Positions 25,630 through 35,134 are shown, counted from the first letter of the stretch. The stretch is DNA of 64,000 bases from Bacillota bacterium (GCA_023408815.1 JAEYJO010000074.1:1-64000), one strand, 5' to 3'. Translations and numbers: made by a program. Notes: a model not told the origin generated them from the sequence alone.

Positions 25630-26922
25630 TTAACCTACCTTCAATTTAAACTTCTGCAGCTCGCGGTCCGTATTCACCCTATCTATCTGCGCACCGAGAC
25701 CCTTGAGCTTCAAATGGAAATCCTCATATCCCCGTTCGATGAATCTGATATCGTCCACAACGGTGATTCCTTCTGCCGCAAGCCCTGCCAGCACAAGCGA
25801 CGCTCCTGCACGCAGATCCGGAGCAGAGATGCTCGCTCCTGTGTAACGCTCCACGCCGTCGATAATTGCGGTATTGCCTTCCACCTTGATATTCGCTCCC
25901 ATTCTGGTAAGCTCGTCCACATATTTAAAACGATTTTCAAATATACTCTCCGTTACGATGCTCGTTCCCGCAGAAAGCCCAAGGGCAACCACAATCTGAG
26001 GCTGCATATCAGTAGGAAATCCGGGGTAAGGAAGGGTCTTCACATGAGTATGGGTCAATGCCTTTGCTGATACTACGCGTACCGCATCGTCCGATTCCTC
26101 CACCTCACAGCCGATTTCCAGAAGCTTGGAACTGATAGATTCCAAATGCTTCGGGATGACGTTCTTCACGGTAACATCCCCTCTGGTAACCGCCGCTGCG
26201 AACATAAACGTTCCCGCCTCTATCTGATCCGGAATAATCGTATATTCGCTGCCATGGAGCTTAGGAACTCCTTTAATTCGTATCACATCGGTGCCGGCAC
26301 CCTTGACGTCAGCTCCCATACTATTCAAAAAGTTCGCCAAGTCGACCACATGCGGTTCCTTCGCGGCATTCTCAATCGTCGTCTTTCCGTCAGCCATAAC
26401 TGCCGCCATCATGACGTTAATCGTAGCGCCCACCGAAACCACGTCCAAATAAATATTGCTTCCACGAAGATCTTCCGCATCGGTAATAATAAGGCCGTGC
26501 TCGATCCTGACATCGGCGCCCAAAGCGCGAAACCCTTTGATATGCTGGTCTATCGGCCTTAAACCGATATTACAGCCGCCCGGCAGCGCCACTTCCGCCT
26601 TTTTATATTTTCCGAGCAAGGCTCCCAGCAAATAATAGGAAGCCCTGATTTTTTTAATAAAATCATCCTCGATAACAAGATTGTGAATGTGGGATGCATT
26701 TATTTTTACCGTATGTCTGTCTATTCTGTTTATAATGACACCGATACTTTCCATTGCCTGAATCAGCACATTCGTATCGCGAACGTCAGGCACATTTTCT
26801 ATTACTACAGTCTCATCCGTCATAATAGTTGCCGCCAAAATAGCAAGCGCCGCATTTTTTGCACCGCCTATTTCTACTTCGCCAACTAACGGATTTCCAC
26901 CCTTTATTGCGTATTGTTCCAT
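25630..26922 (-). CDS. murA: UDP-N-acetylglucosamine 1-carboxyvinyltransferase
   Basis: The first committed step of peptidoglycan synthesis: transfers enolpyruvate from PEP to UDP-GlcNAc. The 430-residue EPSP-synthase-fold enzyme has GGAKNAALAILAAT at the start and the active-site loop GGCNIGLRPIDQHIKGF, whose Cys is the fosfomycin target. It also has GYPTDMQPQ-like FPTDMQPQIVVAL and GANIKVEGNTAII. Firmicutes often carry two copies (MurAA/MurAB). Which one this is cannot be decided here. Confidence 0.96.
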   Translation of the reverse strand: MEQYAIKGGNPLVGEVEIGGAKNAALAILAATIMTDETVVIENVPDVRDTNVLIQAMESIGVIINRIDRHTVKINASHIHNLVIEDDFIKKIRASYYLLGALLGKYKKAEVALPGGCNIGLRPIDQHIKGFRALGADVRIEHGLIITDAEDLRGSNIYLDVVSVGATINVMMAAVMADGKTTIENAAKEPHVVDLANFLNSMGADVKGAGTDVIRIKGVPKLHGSEYTIIPDQIEAGTFMFAAAVTRGDVTVKNVIPKHLESISSKLLEIGCEVEESDDAVRVVSAKALTHTHVKTLPYPGFPTDMQPQIVVALGLSAGTSIVTESIFENRFKYVDELTRMGANIKVEGNTAIIDGVERYTGASISAPDLRAGASLVLAGLAAEGITVVDDIRFIERGYEDFHLKLKGLGAQIDRVNTDRELQKFKLKVG

Positions 26923-27077
26923 GGTGTACCCTCTATCTAATCCCTATTTCTATTTAAAACCTCGCCGTACCCGCTCCGGTCAGCAAAATTTAACCATCAA
27001 TCTTATCTTTATGATTATACCATAAATTGCACATTTGTAAATGGTGCATTTCATCCCCAAATTTCAGCATAAAATTT

Positions 27078-28658
27078 TTAATTCAGATATTTTAAAGGGT
27101 TCACCTGACTGCCTCCAATCAGTATCTCAAAATGAACATGAGGCCCTGAGCTGACGCCTGTATTCCCGCTGAGGGCAATCTTCTGCCCCTGCGATACCGT
27201 CTGTCCTACAGAAACGAGAACCTTGCTCAAATGTCCATATCTCGTCTGCCTTCCGTCAGCATGATTAATATATACCACATACCCGTAGCCGCTTCCCCAT
27301 CCGGCCTTTGCGACAGTTCCTGCCGAGGAGGCCATAACTGCAGTTCCCACCGGAGTTGCCCAGTCTATCCCCTTATGGTAGGTACTTGCTCCCTTGGTCG
27401 GTCTGCTTCTGGCACCAAAGCCCGAAGAAAGACGTCCGCCGGAAATCGGTTTGATATAAGTAGGAGGTATCTTCGTTCCCCGCTCCACGATTTTGGGCAC
27501 CGCTTGATAGGTAACCTCTTCCTTTACGATCTCCCTAGACATCTCCGCATTATTCCTGTAGGAAACAATCGCCACTACTTTTCGGTGTCCTGCCGACGGC
27601 TCCTGTCTGGTTACGCTTTCCGTAGTATACCAGTCGTCGTTATCCACATAGACTACCTCAGCTTCGTAATCCTCTTCATAGTATACCTCCTCCTGCCGCT
27701 CTACGGACAATTCCGGCTCCGGCACCGTTACAATGATTTCATCTCCTACGCGGATAGTGGAGGTCTCGCTTTCGATCCCATCATTCATCTCGATAAGCTT
27801 CTCTATGGTCAGATTATTTTCCGACGCGATTTTCGACAAGGTATCTCCCGATACTACTTCATATATCTGATTTTTCTCCTGTTCCTTGGTAACTTCCTCA
27901 ATGGCTTCACCAAGGGGCATCAATTCATCCTCTGAAAGATAGGATTCCACTACCTCCACCGAATCTGCGAACTCTAACGACTTAAGTCCCAGCTCATAGT
28001 CGGAAAAATCCTTCTCCCCCGCCGGTTCTACGGCATCGAAAATTTCATCCAGCCTCTCATAAATTCCAACAGAGGCCAGTACCTCCTGCTCCGCCTTTTC
28101 CTCCTGTTGTTCCTCTCTGGAAACCACACTGGTAGTCAAAACATTCAATTCCCTCGAACAATCCAGTATGAGATCCACATAGTACTGGTCCTCAGGATCA
28201 TATTTATCGATAGAAGCCTGCAATAACTGCAGGACTTCTTCTTTGCTGGCAAGGTTAACAGTATATTCGTTTATCTTTACCGTATAGGAACGGTGCAGCG
28301 TCTTTTTAATATTGTTTTCCAGAACATTTTCCATGTTCTGGACAAGGACGGACTTATCGTCGATATGCCCCCAGAACACCTCTTCTCCCTTAAGTTCCAG
28401 ATCGCTGTCGATTAAAACCAGTTCTTCGCCGCCGCCTGCAAGTGCCTTTCTCGCCTCCTTTAAAGCTTCCTCCGCCACCGTGGTGTCGCCGACTTTTCCT
28501 ACATCCGTTCCGTTTAAAAACACTGTAAACATATTATCTCCCGTACTTTCAATTTTAGTATAGGAGGGCATAAAAAATATGCTGGCAATAACAGCCAACA
28601 CAGCTATTTTAATGGAACGTATTTGTAATCTTTTATAATATTTCGTGATTTTTTTCAT
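27078..28658 (-). CDS. Cell wall metallopeptidase: LysM, G5 and M23 domains
   Basis: A 526-residue envelope protein with one N-terminal membrane anchor (about 15-32). An alpha/beta region with Glu-rich stretches (about 50-255) comes next. Then follow a LysM domain (YEVVSGDTLSKIASENNLTI), a G5-type domain (about 340-395, ending VPKIVERGTKIP) and a C-terminal M23 peptidase. The M23 zinc site is visible in YHKGIDWATP and in SSGPHVHFEIL. It cuts peptide cross-links of peptidoglycan. The ATG at 28658 is preferred because the one at 28670 is 2 nt from the ribosome site. The leader resembles that of coaX. Confidence 0.93.
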   Translation of the reverse strand: MKKITKYYKRLQIRSIKIAVLAVIASIFFMPSYTKIESTGDNMFTVFLNGTDVGKVGDTTVAEEALKEARKALAGGGEELVLIDSDLELKGEEVFWGHIDDKSVLVQNMENVLENNIKKTLHRSYTVKINEYTVNLASKEEVLQLLQASIDKYDPEDQYYVDLILDCSRELNVLTTSVVSREEQQEEKAEQEVLASVGIYERLDEIFDAVEPAGEKDFSDYELGLKSLEFADSVEVVESYLSEDELMPLGEAIEEVTKEQEKNQIYEVVSGDTLSKIASENNLTIEKLIEMNDGIESETSTIRVGDEIIVTVPEPELSVERQEEVYYEEDYEAEVVYVDNDDWYTTESVTRQEPSAGHRKVVAIVSYRNNAEMSREIVKEEVTYQAVPKIVERGTKIPPTYIKPISGGRLSSGFGARSRPTKGASTYHKGIDWATPVGTAVMASSAGTVAKAGWGSGYGYVVYINHADGRQTRYGHLSKVLVSVGQTVSQGQKIALSGNTGVSSGPHVHFEILIGGSQVNPLKYLN

Positions 28659-28872
28659 AGCGATAACCATGACCCTTTCAAAATCTGTCGGCTTTGCGCT
28701 TTAAACAAAATTTATAATAAAGTTTTTATTTTGTAATAAAATCGTAACATTTTTATTTTATCAGCATTTATTTTAGTTGTAAAGGAAATGTTAAATTATT
28801 GTTAATGTCAAATTACAAAAATAATGCTAGAATAGTTATTGCAAGATGCTAAAAATAACAGGAGGCTCCGGC

Positions 28873-30105
28873 ATGAATAAGGAAAATAAAGAAAAAACCA
28901 TCTTCCATATCGATGTAAATTCCGCTTATCTCAGCTGGAGCGCCTTGAAAAAATTGGAAGAAGGCGACGGACAGGACTTAAGAGAAATTCCCTCTATCAT
29001 CGGCGGGGATATAGAACGCCGCCGGGGAGTCGTCTTAGCGAAGTCGATACCCGCCAAGGCTTACCATGTAAAGACCGGGGAGCCCATCGTAAGTGCGCTG
29101 CGAAAATGTCCTCACCTTATAATAGCTTCGCCGGATCACGGCCTTTACCATCGTAGATCTCAGGAGCTTATGGCCTTTTTATATGATATCTGCCCTGACC
29201 TGGAGCAGGTCAGCGTGGACGAATGCTACATGGACTATACTCCCATAGCGGACAAATATCCCTCTCCTCTGGAAGCCGCCAACATCATAAAAGACCATAT
29301 TTACGAGAAATTCGGCTATACGGTAAACGTAGGAATATCCAACAGAAAAGTACTTGCTAAAATGGCCTCCGACTTCAGGAAGCCAAACCTGGTTCATACT
29401 TTATATGCCGATGAAATCGAAAAAAAGCTTTGGCCGCTTCCAGTCTCTTCCCTATATATGTGCGGCCGCTCCAGCGCCGAAACGCTGCATAAGCTGGAAA
29501 TCCTTACCATCGGAGACCTGGCCGGAGCTGACACCTTTATATTATCAGCCCATTTAAAGAGCCATGGCATTTTGCTTTGGCAATACGCCAACGGAATTGA
29601 CAGCTCTGAAGTAATCTCAGAGCAGATAAATGCAAAAGGTATCGGCAATTCCACCACACTAAGAGAAGATGCCGTCACAAAAGAGGAAGCCTATAAAGTT
29701 CTTTTAAGCCTTTCCGAGACGGTAGCCGGCAGGCTTAGAAAATCCGCACAGCTAGCCAGTATGGTGAGTACAGAGCTCAAATACAATACCTTTCAGAGCG
29801 TGTCCCACCAAACGACCCTGCTCTCCCCCACCTGTACCACAGATGTCATTTACAAAACCGCCTGCTCCCTCTTCGACGAAATCTGGAACGGAACCCCTAT
29901 CCGGCTTCTCGGTGTAAGAACATCCAAGCTGATTTCCGACGAGGAGCCTATTCAATTAAGTCTCTTCGATATTCAGGAAAAGACATCAGGCGGATCGACT
30001 TCCAAAAAGCAGGAAAAATTGGACATGGCGTTAGATTCCATACGAAAGAAATTCGGACCGGATTCCGTTATGAGAGGAAGCTTTTTTCATGACGAGAATA
30101 TATGA
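28873..30105 (+). CDS. dinB: Y-family DNA polymerase IV
   Basis: Error-prone translesion polymerase of 410 residues. The palm motifs FHIDVNSAYLSW and SVDECYMDY carry the catalytic acidic residues. The fingers, thumb (SNRKVLAKMASDFRKP, TIGDLAGAD) and little-finger domains follow. A beta-clamp-binding motif QLSLFD is near the C-terminus. The start at 28873 has AGGAGG 7 nt upstream. No clear LexA/DinR box was seen before it, unlike the prophage paralogue at 40745. The two share the motifs LAKSIPAK and SVDE but are clearly diverged. Confidence 0.93.
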   Translation: MNKENKEKTIFHIDVNSAYLSWSALKKLEEGDGQDLREIPSIIGGDIERRRGVVLAKSIPAKAYHVKTGEPIVSALRKCPHLIIASPDHGLYHRRSQELMAFLYDICPDLEQVSVDECYMDYTPIADKYPSPLEAANIIKDHIYEKFGYTVNVGISNRKVLAKMASDFRKPNLVHTLYADEIEKKLWPLPVSSLYMCGRSSAETLHKLEILTIGDLAGADTFILSAHLKSHGILLWQYANGIDSSEVISEQINAKGIGNSTTLREDAVTKEEAYKVLLSLSETVAGRLRKSAQLASMVSTELKYNTFQSVSHQTTLLSPTCTTDVIYKTACSLFDEIWNGTPIRLLGVRTSKLISDEEPIQLSLFDIQEKTSGGSTSKKQEKLDMALDSIRKKFGPDSVMRGSFFHDENI

Positions 30106-30168
30106 AAAAGCGCCTCCATGCCGGCGTTCAAAGGCTCAGCTGCGAAGGCTCTTCTGCTTTCTCTAATA

Positions 30169-30732
30169 TTATTTCTTTTTCACGCTATACCCAAAGGTCC
30201 CTATCTGCTTCCCAAGAGACATATAGGCCCCATGAGAATAAACAATAGGCCGTGCCGTCTCAAAATGGAATTTATTCTTCTCATCCATAAATTCCTCATC
30301 CGCATGCACCGCCACTACTTGTGCAATAAACATATCATGAGTACCCAGCTTCTTGATTTCCTTCACCGTACACTCAATATTCACCGGACTTTCCATCAGC
30401 AGCGGTGCCTTTACGATATCAGCAGGTGCAGCTGTCAGCCCCAGTTCTTTAAACTTGTCTATGTTCCTTCCGCTTCTGACTCCGCAGTAATCTGTGGCAT
30501 AGGCCAGCTTCTCTGTTGTCAGATTGATTACGAATTCCCCGGTCTCTTCTATCATATGGTAGGAATACCTCTCCGGCCGTACCGATATGGATACCATCGG
30601 AGGGTCACTGCAGACCGTTCCCGCCCACGCTACCGTAAATAGATTCTTTTCTCCGTTCTTATCCGCCGCACTCACCAACACTACAGGAAGAGGGTAAAGC
30701 ATGTTCCCAGGCTTCCAGCTCTGTTTCCCCAT
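30169..30732 (-). CDS. Flavin reductase-like FMN-binding protein
   Basis: A 187-residue protein of the flavin reductase/flavoredoxin family (split-barrel FMN-binding fold). It shows PGNMLYPLPVVLVSA, NLFTVAWAGTVCSDPPMVSISVR and FVINLTTEKLAYATDYCGVRSGR, and ends with GAYMSLGKQIGTFGYSVKKK. The substrate is unknown. It lies 1 nt after the coiled-coil membrane protein gene and converges with dinB. A weak 6-bp stem followed by TTTTTC at 30104-30128 may be its terminator. Confidence 0.88.
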   Translation of the reverse strand: MGKQSWKPGNMLYPLPVVLVSAADKNGEKNLFTVAWAGTVCSDPPMVSISVRPERYSYHMIEETGEFVINLTTEKLAYATDYCGVRSGRNIDKFKELGLTAAPADIVKAPLLMESPVNIECTVKEIKKLGTHDMFIAQVVAVHADEEFMDEKNKFHFETARPIVYSHGAYMSLGKQIGTFGYSVKKK

Positions 30733-30733
30733 A

Positions 30734-31351
30734 TTATAAAACCCCCAGTATATGAGCGACCAATAGTCCCATATTGGCCAGTGAAACTACAAGGGTAATG
30801 CTTCCGACAGCCAAAGCACTCTTATCCATTTTCTTATTCTCATTCACAGACTTCGTCTCACTATCCACAAGAGCCTTCGTCTGCTTCTCCAGCTCTTCTA
30901 CGACTACCGCTTGTACATTGCGGTATACCTTGACATTTTCCTTATGTACAAAATCATCGGACTCCTTAAAAAGTTCTTCCAGCTTCGCCATATTAGCGGC
31001 TGCTGTCTCTTTTATCTCCGCTAAAGAAGCCTCTGCATCCGCCTTTTCCCCCTCTTCACCCTTCGCAGCCTGAATTTTGGCAATACATTCTTCCGTCAGC
31101 ATTTTCAATCTGAGGCTGTTCTCATCGAAAAGCTTATTAAGCTGTTCTATACTATTTCCTAGCAGTTCCTTGATCTTCTGCTCATTTTCGATATTTTTCA
31201 GATTCAGCTTCCGCATTTCCTTCATGCAGGCATCGTACTCCTCTACCTGTGCCTGAAGCTTTTCCATCTGAGCAGCATCCGCCGCCGAGTTCGCGCGGAT
31301 CGCTTCCTGCGAGCTCAATTTTTGAGCGATTTTATCCATAAAATTGTCCAT
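30734..31351 (-). CDS. Coiled-coil protein with a C-terminal membrane anchor
   Basis: A 205-residue protein of unknown function. Residues 10-180 are almost entirely helical and charged, with long heptad stretches (Glu/Lys/Ala/Leu). One membrane helix (about 182-203, GSITLVVSLANMGLLVAHIL) ends the protein, a tail-anchor layout. The start is placed at 31351 because GGAGG lies 7 nt upstream. A longer frame adds six residues. It may be co-transcribed with the flavin reductase. A scaffold or membrane-organising role is only a guess. Confidence 0.75.
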   Translation of the reverse strand: MDNFMDKIAQKLSSQEAIRANSAADAAQMEKLQAQVEEYDACMKEMRKLNLKNIENEQKIKELLGNSIEQLNKLFDENSLRLKMLTEECIAKIQAAKGEEGEKADAEASLAEIKETAAANMAKLEELFKESDDFVHKENVKVYRNVQAVVVEELEKQTKALVDSETKSVNENKKMDKSALAVGSITLVVSLANMGLLVAHILGVL

Positions 31352-31714
31352 CCATTTTCCTCCAAACATGGTCTGTTTACCGTTCCCCCACTGTTTTTTC
31401 CTTCACGTGTTTTCTGCTTAATATATTATCATTTTTCGTTTTTATTTACAACAGTTCCAATCTTTTTGTGCAATTTGTTAGAATTTATTTATGTATTTTT
31501 TTTAGTTTTGTAAATATTAACGTTCTTTTTACATGCTGTTCATAGTTTGTTCATAAATAATTGCTATACTAATCACATAACAGACGAGATAGACCGTAAT
31601 GTTTTTCATTACACATATAGATAAATTTTTTCATAATAGCCCAGACGCCGGAAGGTGCCTGGGCACTCCTCATTTTAGGACAAGCATATTCCCGACTTCA
31701 TCAAGCAGTAGGAA
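31352..31714. other. AT-rich intergenic stretch
   Basis: No gene was found in about 360 nt. A short GCCCAG/CTGGGC hairpin lies at 31639-31664, and TATACT-like boxes occur near 31563. No complete consensus promoter could be fixed. Confidence 0.4.
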
Positions 31715-31753
31715 CAAAACAAAAAGAACGGCATAGACTAAGCCACGCCGTTC
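31715..31753 (-). terminator. Terminator after the alarmone synthetase gene
   Basis: On the minus strand GAACGGC pairs with GCCGTTC around a 14-nt loop, followed by TTTTTGTTTTG. It lies 45 nt beyond the stop. Confidence 0.82.
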
Positions 31754-31797
31754 CCTGAAATATTTCCATTATTTAATTTCTCTTGTTTTTATGTTAT

Positions 31798-32454
31798 TCA
31801 TAACCGTTCATTACAATTATCTTCCTGACTCAAGCTCTGTACCTTCTCGTTGAGCAGAAGCATTTTGGCATCCAGGTCGGATACCATCTTGGCACATTCT
31901 ATCAGCTCATCCTTAATATAGACCGGTGCGTTTCCTTCGAATTTGTAATGAATCTTATGCTCCAGGCTGGCCCAGAAATCCATGGCTACCGTGCGTATCT
32001 GAATCTCGACCTTCGTATCCACGATGCGGTCGGAAAGATATACCGGGACGGTTACCAGCATATGATAGCTCTTATATCCGCTGAGCTTTGGAGCGGTGAT
32101 ATAATCCTTTACAGAAATAATCTTGATATCGCTTTGATGGCTTATCATATCCGCTATTTCATATATATCGGAGGTAAAGGAACAGATAACTCTTATTCCA
32201 GCAATATCATTTATATACTTTACCATATTCTCAATAGTGGATTCATAACCATTTTTCTTCAGTTTCTTAACGATGCTCTCCGACGTCTTTATTCTGGATT
32301 TGATATGCTCGATTGGATTGTATCTATGTACGTGTTGAAATTCATCGTTCAATATTTCCAGTTTGGTGGATATTTGCTTAAGCGCCGAGTTATAAATCAA
32401 TATAACCTCTTTCCAATTATCCACATCACTGTCTCGTTCTACTCTAAGTTCCAT
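31798..32454 (-). CDS. Small alarmone synthetase (RelA/SpoT-domain, RelQ-like)
   Basis: A 218-residue single-domain (p)ppGpp synthetase without the hydrolase, TGS or ACT domains of long Rel proteins. Visible parts are the nucleotide-binding helix RIKTSESIVKKLKKNGYE, NDIAGIRVICSFTSDIYEIADMI, SGYKSYHMLV, and EIQIRTVAMDFWASLEHKIHYK with the catalytic Glu. Proteins of this kind (YjbM/RelQ) make ppGpp or pppGpp under wall or alkaline stress. It is transcribed alone and is divergent from the small acidic-protein gene at 32818. Confidence 0.92.
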   Translation of the reverse strand: MELRVERDSDVDNWKEVILIYNSALKQISTKLEILNDEFQHVHRYNPIEHIKSRIKTSESIVKKLKKNGYESTIENMVKYINDIAGIRVICSFTSDIYEIADMISHQSDIKIISVKDYITAPKLSGYKSYHMLVTVPVYLSDRIVDTKVEIQIRTVAMDFWASLEHKIHYKFEGNAPVYIKDELIECAKMVSDLDAKMLLLNEKVQSLSQEDNCNERL

Positions 32455-32679
32455 TGATTTTCCGCCTTAATTAATTTATCATGCTCCATTCTTATAGGAA
32501 ACATTTTTACCGAGTTCATTATACCATATTTTTATACAAATGTGCATATTTCACAAAAACTTTATTCTTTTTTAATCTTTCTTGTATATTTATACTCGCC
32601 GTTATGCTTCTGTCTTTGACTCACACCATATATTCATATGCAAAAAAAAATGAAATATTCCAATTCATTTTTTATCCCA

Positions 32680-32708
32680 TTGTTTCACTATATTTCTTTG
32701 CGTATAAT
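32680..32708 (+). promoter_or_regulatory. Promoter for the 88-residue protein gene
   Basis: TTGTTT (32680-32685), a 17-nt spacer and TATAAT (32703-32708). The transcript would begin about 20 nt before the hairpin at 32734. Confidence 0.65.
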
Positions 32709-32733
32709 ATGATAATATAAATATCTACCAGTA

Positions 32734-32785
32734 CCATCGTTTGACAAGGTCACACACGGTCGTGTAAGACCTTGTCAAACGATGG
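32734..32785 (+). repeat. Perfect 18-bp inverted repeat in a 5' leader
   Basis: CCATCGTTTGACAAGGTC (32734-32751) is repeated exactly inverted at 32768-32785 around a 16-nt loop that can itself pair (ACAC/GTGT). It sits in the untranslated leader of the gene at 32818, 32 nt before the start codon. There is no U-tract after it. Confidence 0.9.
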
Positions 32786-32817
32786 TAACATCACTTTTAC
32801 GAAAGGAAGTTTCAGAT

Positions 32818-33084
32818 ATGTTTCGACTATGGGCAAAAATTTTCAAGGATAATAGACAGCTTCAGGATACCGTCATATGTGATGAAAGTCAGGATACAAG
32901 AACGCATAAAATATTTCATGCAATGGATGAAATCGTTTACCAGTTCGATCTGGGCAAACCTATCTGGCTGGATTCCACAGTTCAGGAGTTCAAACGACAC
33001 GATAAAGTGCGATTCACTCAAGATAATTTTATCGAAACCATCGATTTCGACTACCTTGAAATCCATGTAATAGAGGAGGATTAG
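32818..33084 (+). CDS. Small acidic protein of unknown function
   Basis: An 88-residue soluble protein, rich in Asp and Glu, with no motif that I recognise. It contains IVYQFDLGKPIWLDSTVQEFKRHDKVRFTQDNF in its second half (split here only as a landmark, residues 41-73). The start at 32818 follows an AAAGGA site 10 nt upstream. Starting at 32782 would put the first codons inside the 18-bp hairpin. It has its own promoter and a structured leader, which suggests a regulated single gene. Confidence 0.6.
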   Translation: MFRLWAKIFKDNRQLQDTVICDESQDTRTHKIFHAMDEIVYQFDLGKPIWLDSTVQEFKRHDKVRFTQDNFIETIDFDYLEIHVIEED

Positions 33085-33112
33085 CTTTTTTTATTTTATC
33101 TGCATATTTTTA

Positions 33113-33175
33113 TTGACATTCCATACAATAAGTTGTAGTATCTAATCATGCTTAATGTAGTTTTAAAAACTACAT
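33113..33175 (+). promoter_or_regulatory. Promoter and operator-like palindrome for the hemolysin III gene
   Basis: TTGACA (33113-33118), a 17-nt spacer and TAGTAT (33136-33141) are followed by ATGTAGTTTT and its exact reverse complement around one base (33155-33175). The palindrome overlaps the expected transcript start region, a usual place for a repressor site. Confidence 0.65.
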
Positions 33176-33218
33176 GTTACATTTTTAAACACCGCATCTT
33201 TTATGTAAGGAGGTAGAT

Positions 33219-33872
33219 ATGATGCAAATAACAATTCGTGAGCCAGGCAGCGCAATTACCCATTTTATTGGAATGATGATGGCGGTTTTTGCCGCTGTCC
33301 CTCTCCTGATAAAGGCCGCTACAGCTTCGGGCAGCGCTGCCTTTACCGCAATGGCAGTATTCATGCTGAGCATGATTCTTCTATATGGGGCCAGCGCCAC
33401 CTATCATTCGCTGACGGTATCCGATAAGGTTTTGAGGGTATTCCGCAAAATAGATCATATGATGATATTCGTGCTTATCGCAGGCTCCTATACTCCGGTA
33501 TGCCTGATCGTACTTGGCGGTCCGCTGGGCTATACGCTGCTTGCAGTAGTATGGGGAATCGCCCTTTTAGGAATTCTCATTAAAGCACTGTGGATTACAT
33601 GTCCGAAGTGGTTTTCCTCTACTATTTACATTGCCATGGGATGGGTTTGCCTCTGGGTGTTCGGACCGCTGTGGAATACTCTCCCTAAGAGCGCTTTCCT
33701 CTGGCTGCTGGCAGGAGGTGTCATCTATACGGTGGGCGGAGTTATTTACGCACTGAAGCTTCCCATTTTCAATGCGAAGCACGCGTATTTCGGCTCACAT
33801 GAAATTTTTCATTTGTTCGTTATGGGCGGAAGCATCTGCCATTTCATCTTTATGTATCGTTATGTTTTGTAA
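33219..33872 (+). CDS. Hemolysin III / PAQR-family membrane protein
   Basis: A 217-residue integral membrane protein with seven predicted helices. It carries the family's metal-site motifs SATYHS, KIDH and HEIFHLFV. These proteins (YqfA/TrhA type) are membrane hydrolase-like enzymes related to adiponectin receptors and affect membrane fluidity. The hemolysin name is historical. The start has GGAGG 5 nt upstream, with a second ATG following directly. It ends at a bidirectional terminator shared with galE. Confidence 0.92.
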   Translation: MMQITIREPGSAITHFIGMMMAVFAAVPLLIKAATASGSAAFTAMAVFMLSMILLYGASATYHSLTVSDKVLRVFRKIDHMMIFVLIAGSYTPVCLIVLGGPLGYTLLAVVWGIALLGILIKALWITCPKWFSSTIYIAMGWVCLWVFGPLWNTLPKSAFLWLLAGGVIYTVGGVIYALKLPIFNAKHAYFGSHEIFHLFVMGGSICHFIFMYRYVL

Positions 33873-33940
33873 AATAATACCAGGGACAAAAGGTCATGTT
33901 TTCAGGGTTGTGGAGCACAATCCGTAAGGATCAGGGAGCA

Positions 33941-33984
33941 AAAAATGAGCGGTGTATGCTATGATAGCTACATCGCTCATTTTT
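33941..33984. terminator. Bidirectional terminator between the hemolysin III gene and galE
   Basis: AAAAATGAGCG and CGCTCATTTTT pair, and the inner part (TGTATGCTAT/ATAGCTACA) extends the stem. U-tracts exist on both strands. Confidence 0.88.
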
Positions 33985-33993
33985 CCTTTTTAT

Positions 33994-35010
33994 TTATTCT
34001 TCGTATCCACCGGGATTATTGCTCTGCCATCTCCAGGAATCCGCACACATCTCCTTGATTCCATACTGCGCTTCCCAGCCCAGTTCTTTCTTCGCCTTGC
34101 TCGCATCCGAATAGCAGGTTGCGATATCTCCCGGACGTCTGTCTTTGATGACGTAGGGAATCTTCACTCCCGTTGCCTCTTCGAAATTCTTCACAATATC
34201 AAGCACGCTATAACCGACGCCCGTTCCCAGATTGTAAACACTAAGTCCCGCTTTTTCTTCTATCTTCTTAAGGGCTTTCACATGACCTGCTGCCAAATCC
34301 ACCACGTGGATATAATCTCTTACACCGGTTCCGTCGGGAGTGTCATAATCATTGCCGAATACGCCCAGCTCTTTCAGCTTTCCTACCGCCACCTGTGTAA
34401 TGTAGGGCATCAGGTTGTTGGGGATGCCGTTAGGATTCTCACCGATGGTTCCGCTTTTGTGTGCTCCGATAGGATTGAAATAACGAAGGATGATGACATT
34501 CCACTGCGGATCCGCCTTCTGCATATCCGTCAATACCTGCTCCAGCATGGACTTGGTCCATCCGTAGGGATTGGTGCACTGTCCCTTCGGGCACTCCTCT
34601 GTAATGGGGATAATAGCAGGATCGCCGTATACGGTTGCGGAGGAAGAGAAAATGATATTCTTCACACCATGCTTTCTCATTACATCCACCAAAGTCAGCG
34701 TTCCTGCAATATTATTCTCATAATACTCCCACGGCTTCGCTACGGATTCTCCCACCGCCTTCAATCCTGCAAAATGAATACAGGAATCGATTTCTTCCTT
34801 CTCAAATACGAGGTCCAACGCCTCTCTGTCTAAAATATCTGCTTTATAAAAAGGCACCTTCTTGCCGGTAATCTTTTCCACCCGTTGTAATGACTTCTCG
34901 CTGGAATTGCTCAGGTTGTCTAAAACCACCACATCATAACCCGCACTCTGTAATTCTATTACCGTATGGCTTCCGATATAACCGGCGCCTCCTGTGACTA
35001 ATACTGCCAT
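33994..35010 (-). CDS. galE: UDP-glucose 4-epimerase
   Basis: Interconverts UDP-glucose and UDP-galactose (or the N-acetyl forms). The 338-residue short-chain dehydrogenase-type enzyme has the NAD motif GGAGYIGSHT, SSSATVYG, the catalytic YGWTK (YxxxK), YFNPIGAH and GTGVRDYIHVVDLA. It is probably co-transcribed with the UDP-sugar pyrophosphorylase 124 nt upstream, which would supply its substrate. Confidence 0.96.
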   Translation of the reverse strand: MAVLVTGGAGYIGSHTVIELQSAGYDVVVLDNLSNSSEKSLQRVEKITGKKVPFYKADILDREALDLVFEKEEIDSCIHFAGLKAVGESVAKPWEYYENNIAGTLTLVDVMRKHGVKNIIFSSSATVYGDPAIIPITEECPKGQCTNPYGWTKSMLEQVLTDMQKADPQWNVIILRYFNPIGAHKSGTIGENPNGIPNNLMPYITQVAVGKLKELGVFGNDYDTPDGTGVRDYIHVVDLAAGHVKALKKIEEKAGLSVYNLGTGVGYSVLDIVKNFEEATGVKIPYVIKDRRPGDIATCYSDASKAKKELGWEAQYGIKEMCADSWRWQSNNPGGYEE

Positions 35011-35134
35011 TTTCTTACCTCCTGCCTAATTGAATACTGGTTTCTTATGTCTTGTTTCATTCTCCTTAAGTTTACTCCCATACCGCCTTTTTTCAATATG
35101 GCAATGTTACTAATGGCTGTCAAAATGTTAAACA

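Noticed and set aside
31639..31664. GCCCAG hairpin as part of a cyclic-di-GMP riboswitch
   Set aside because: The conserved core of that riboswitch is not visible and no gene starts directly after the hairpin in the right direction.
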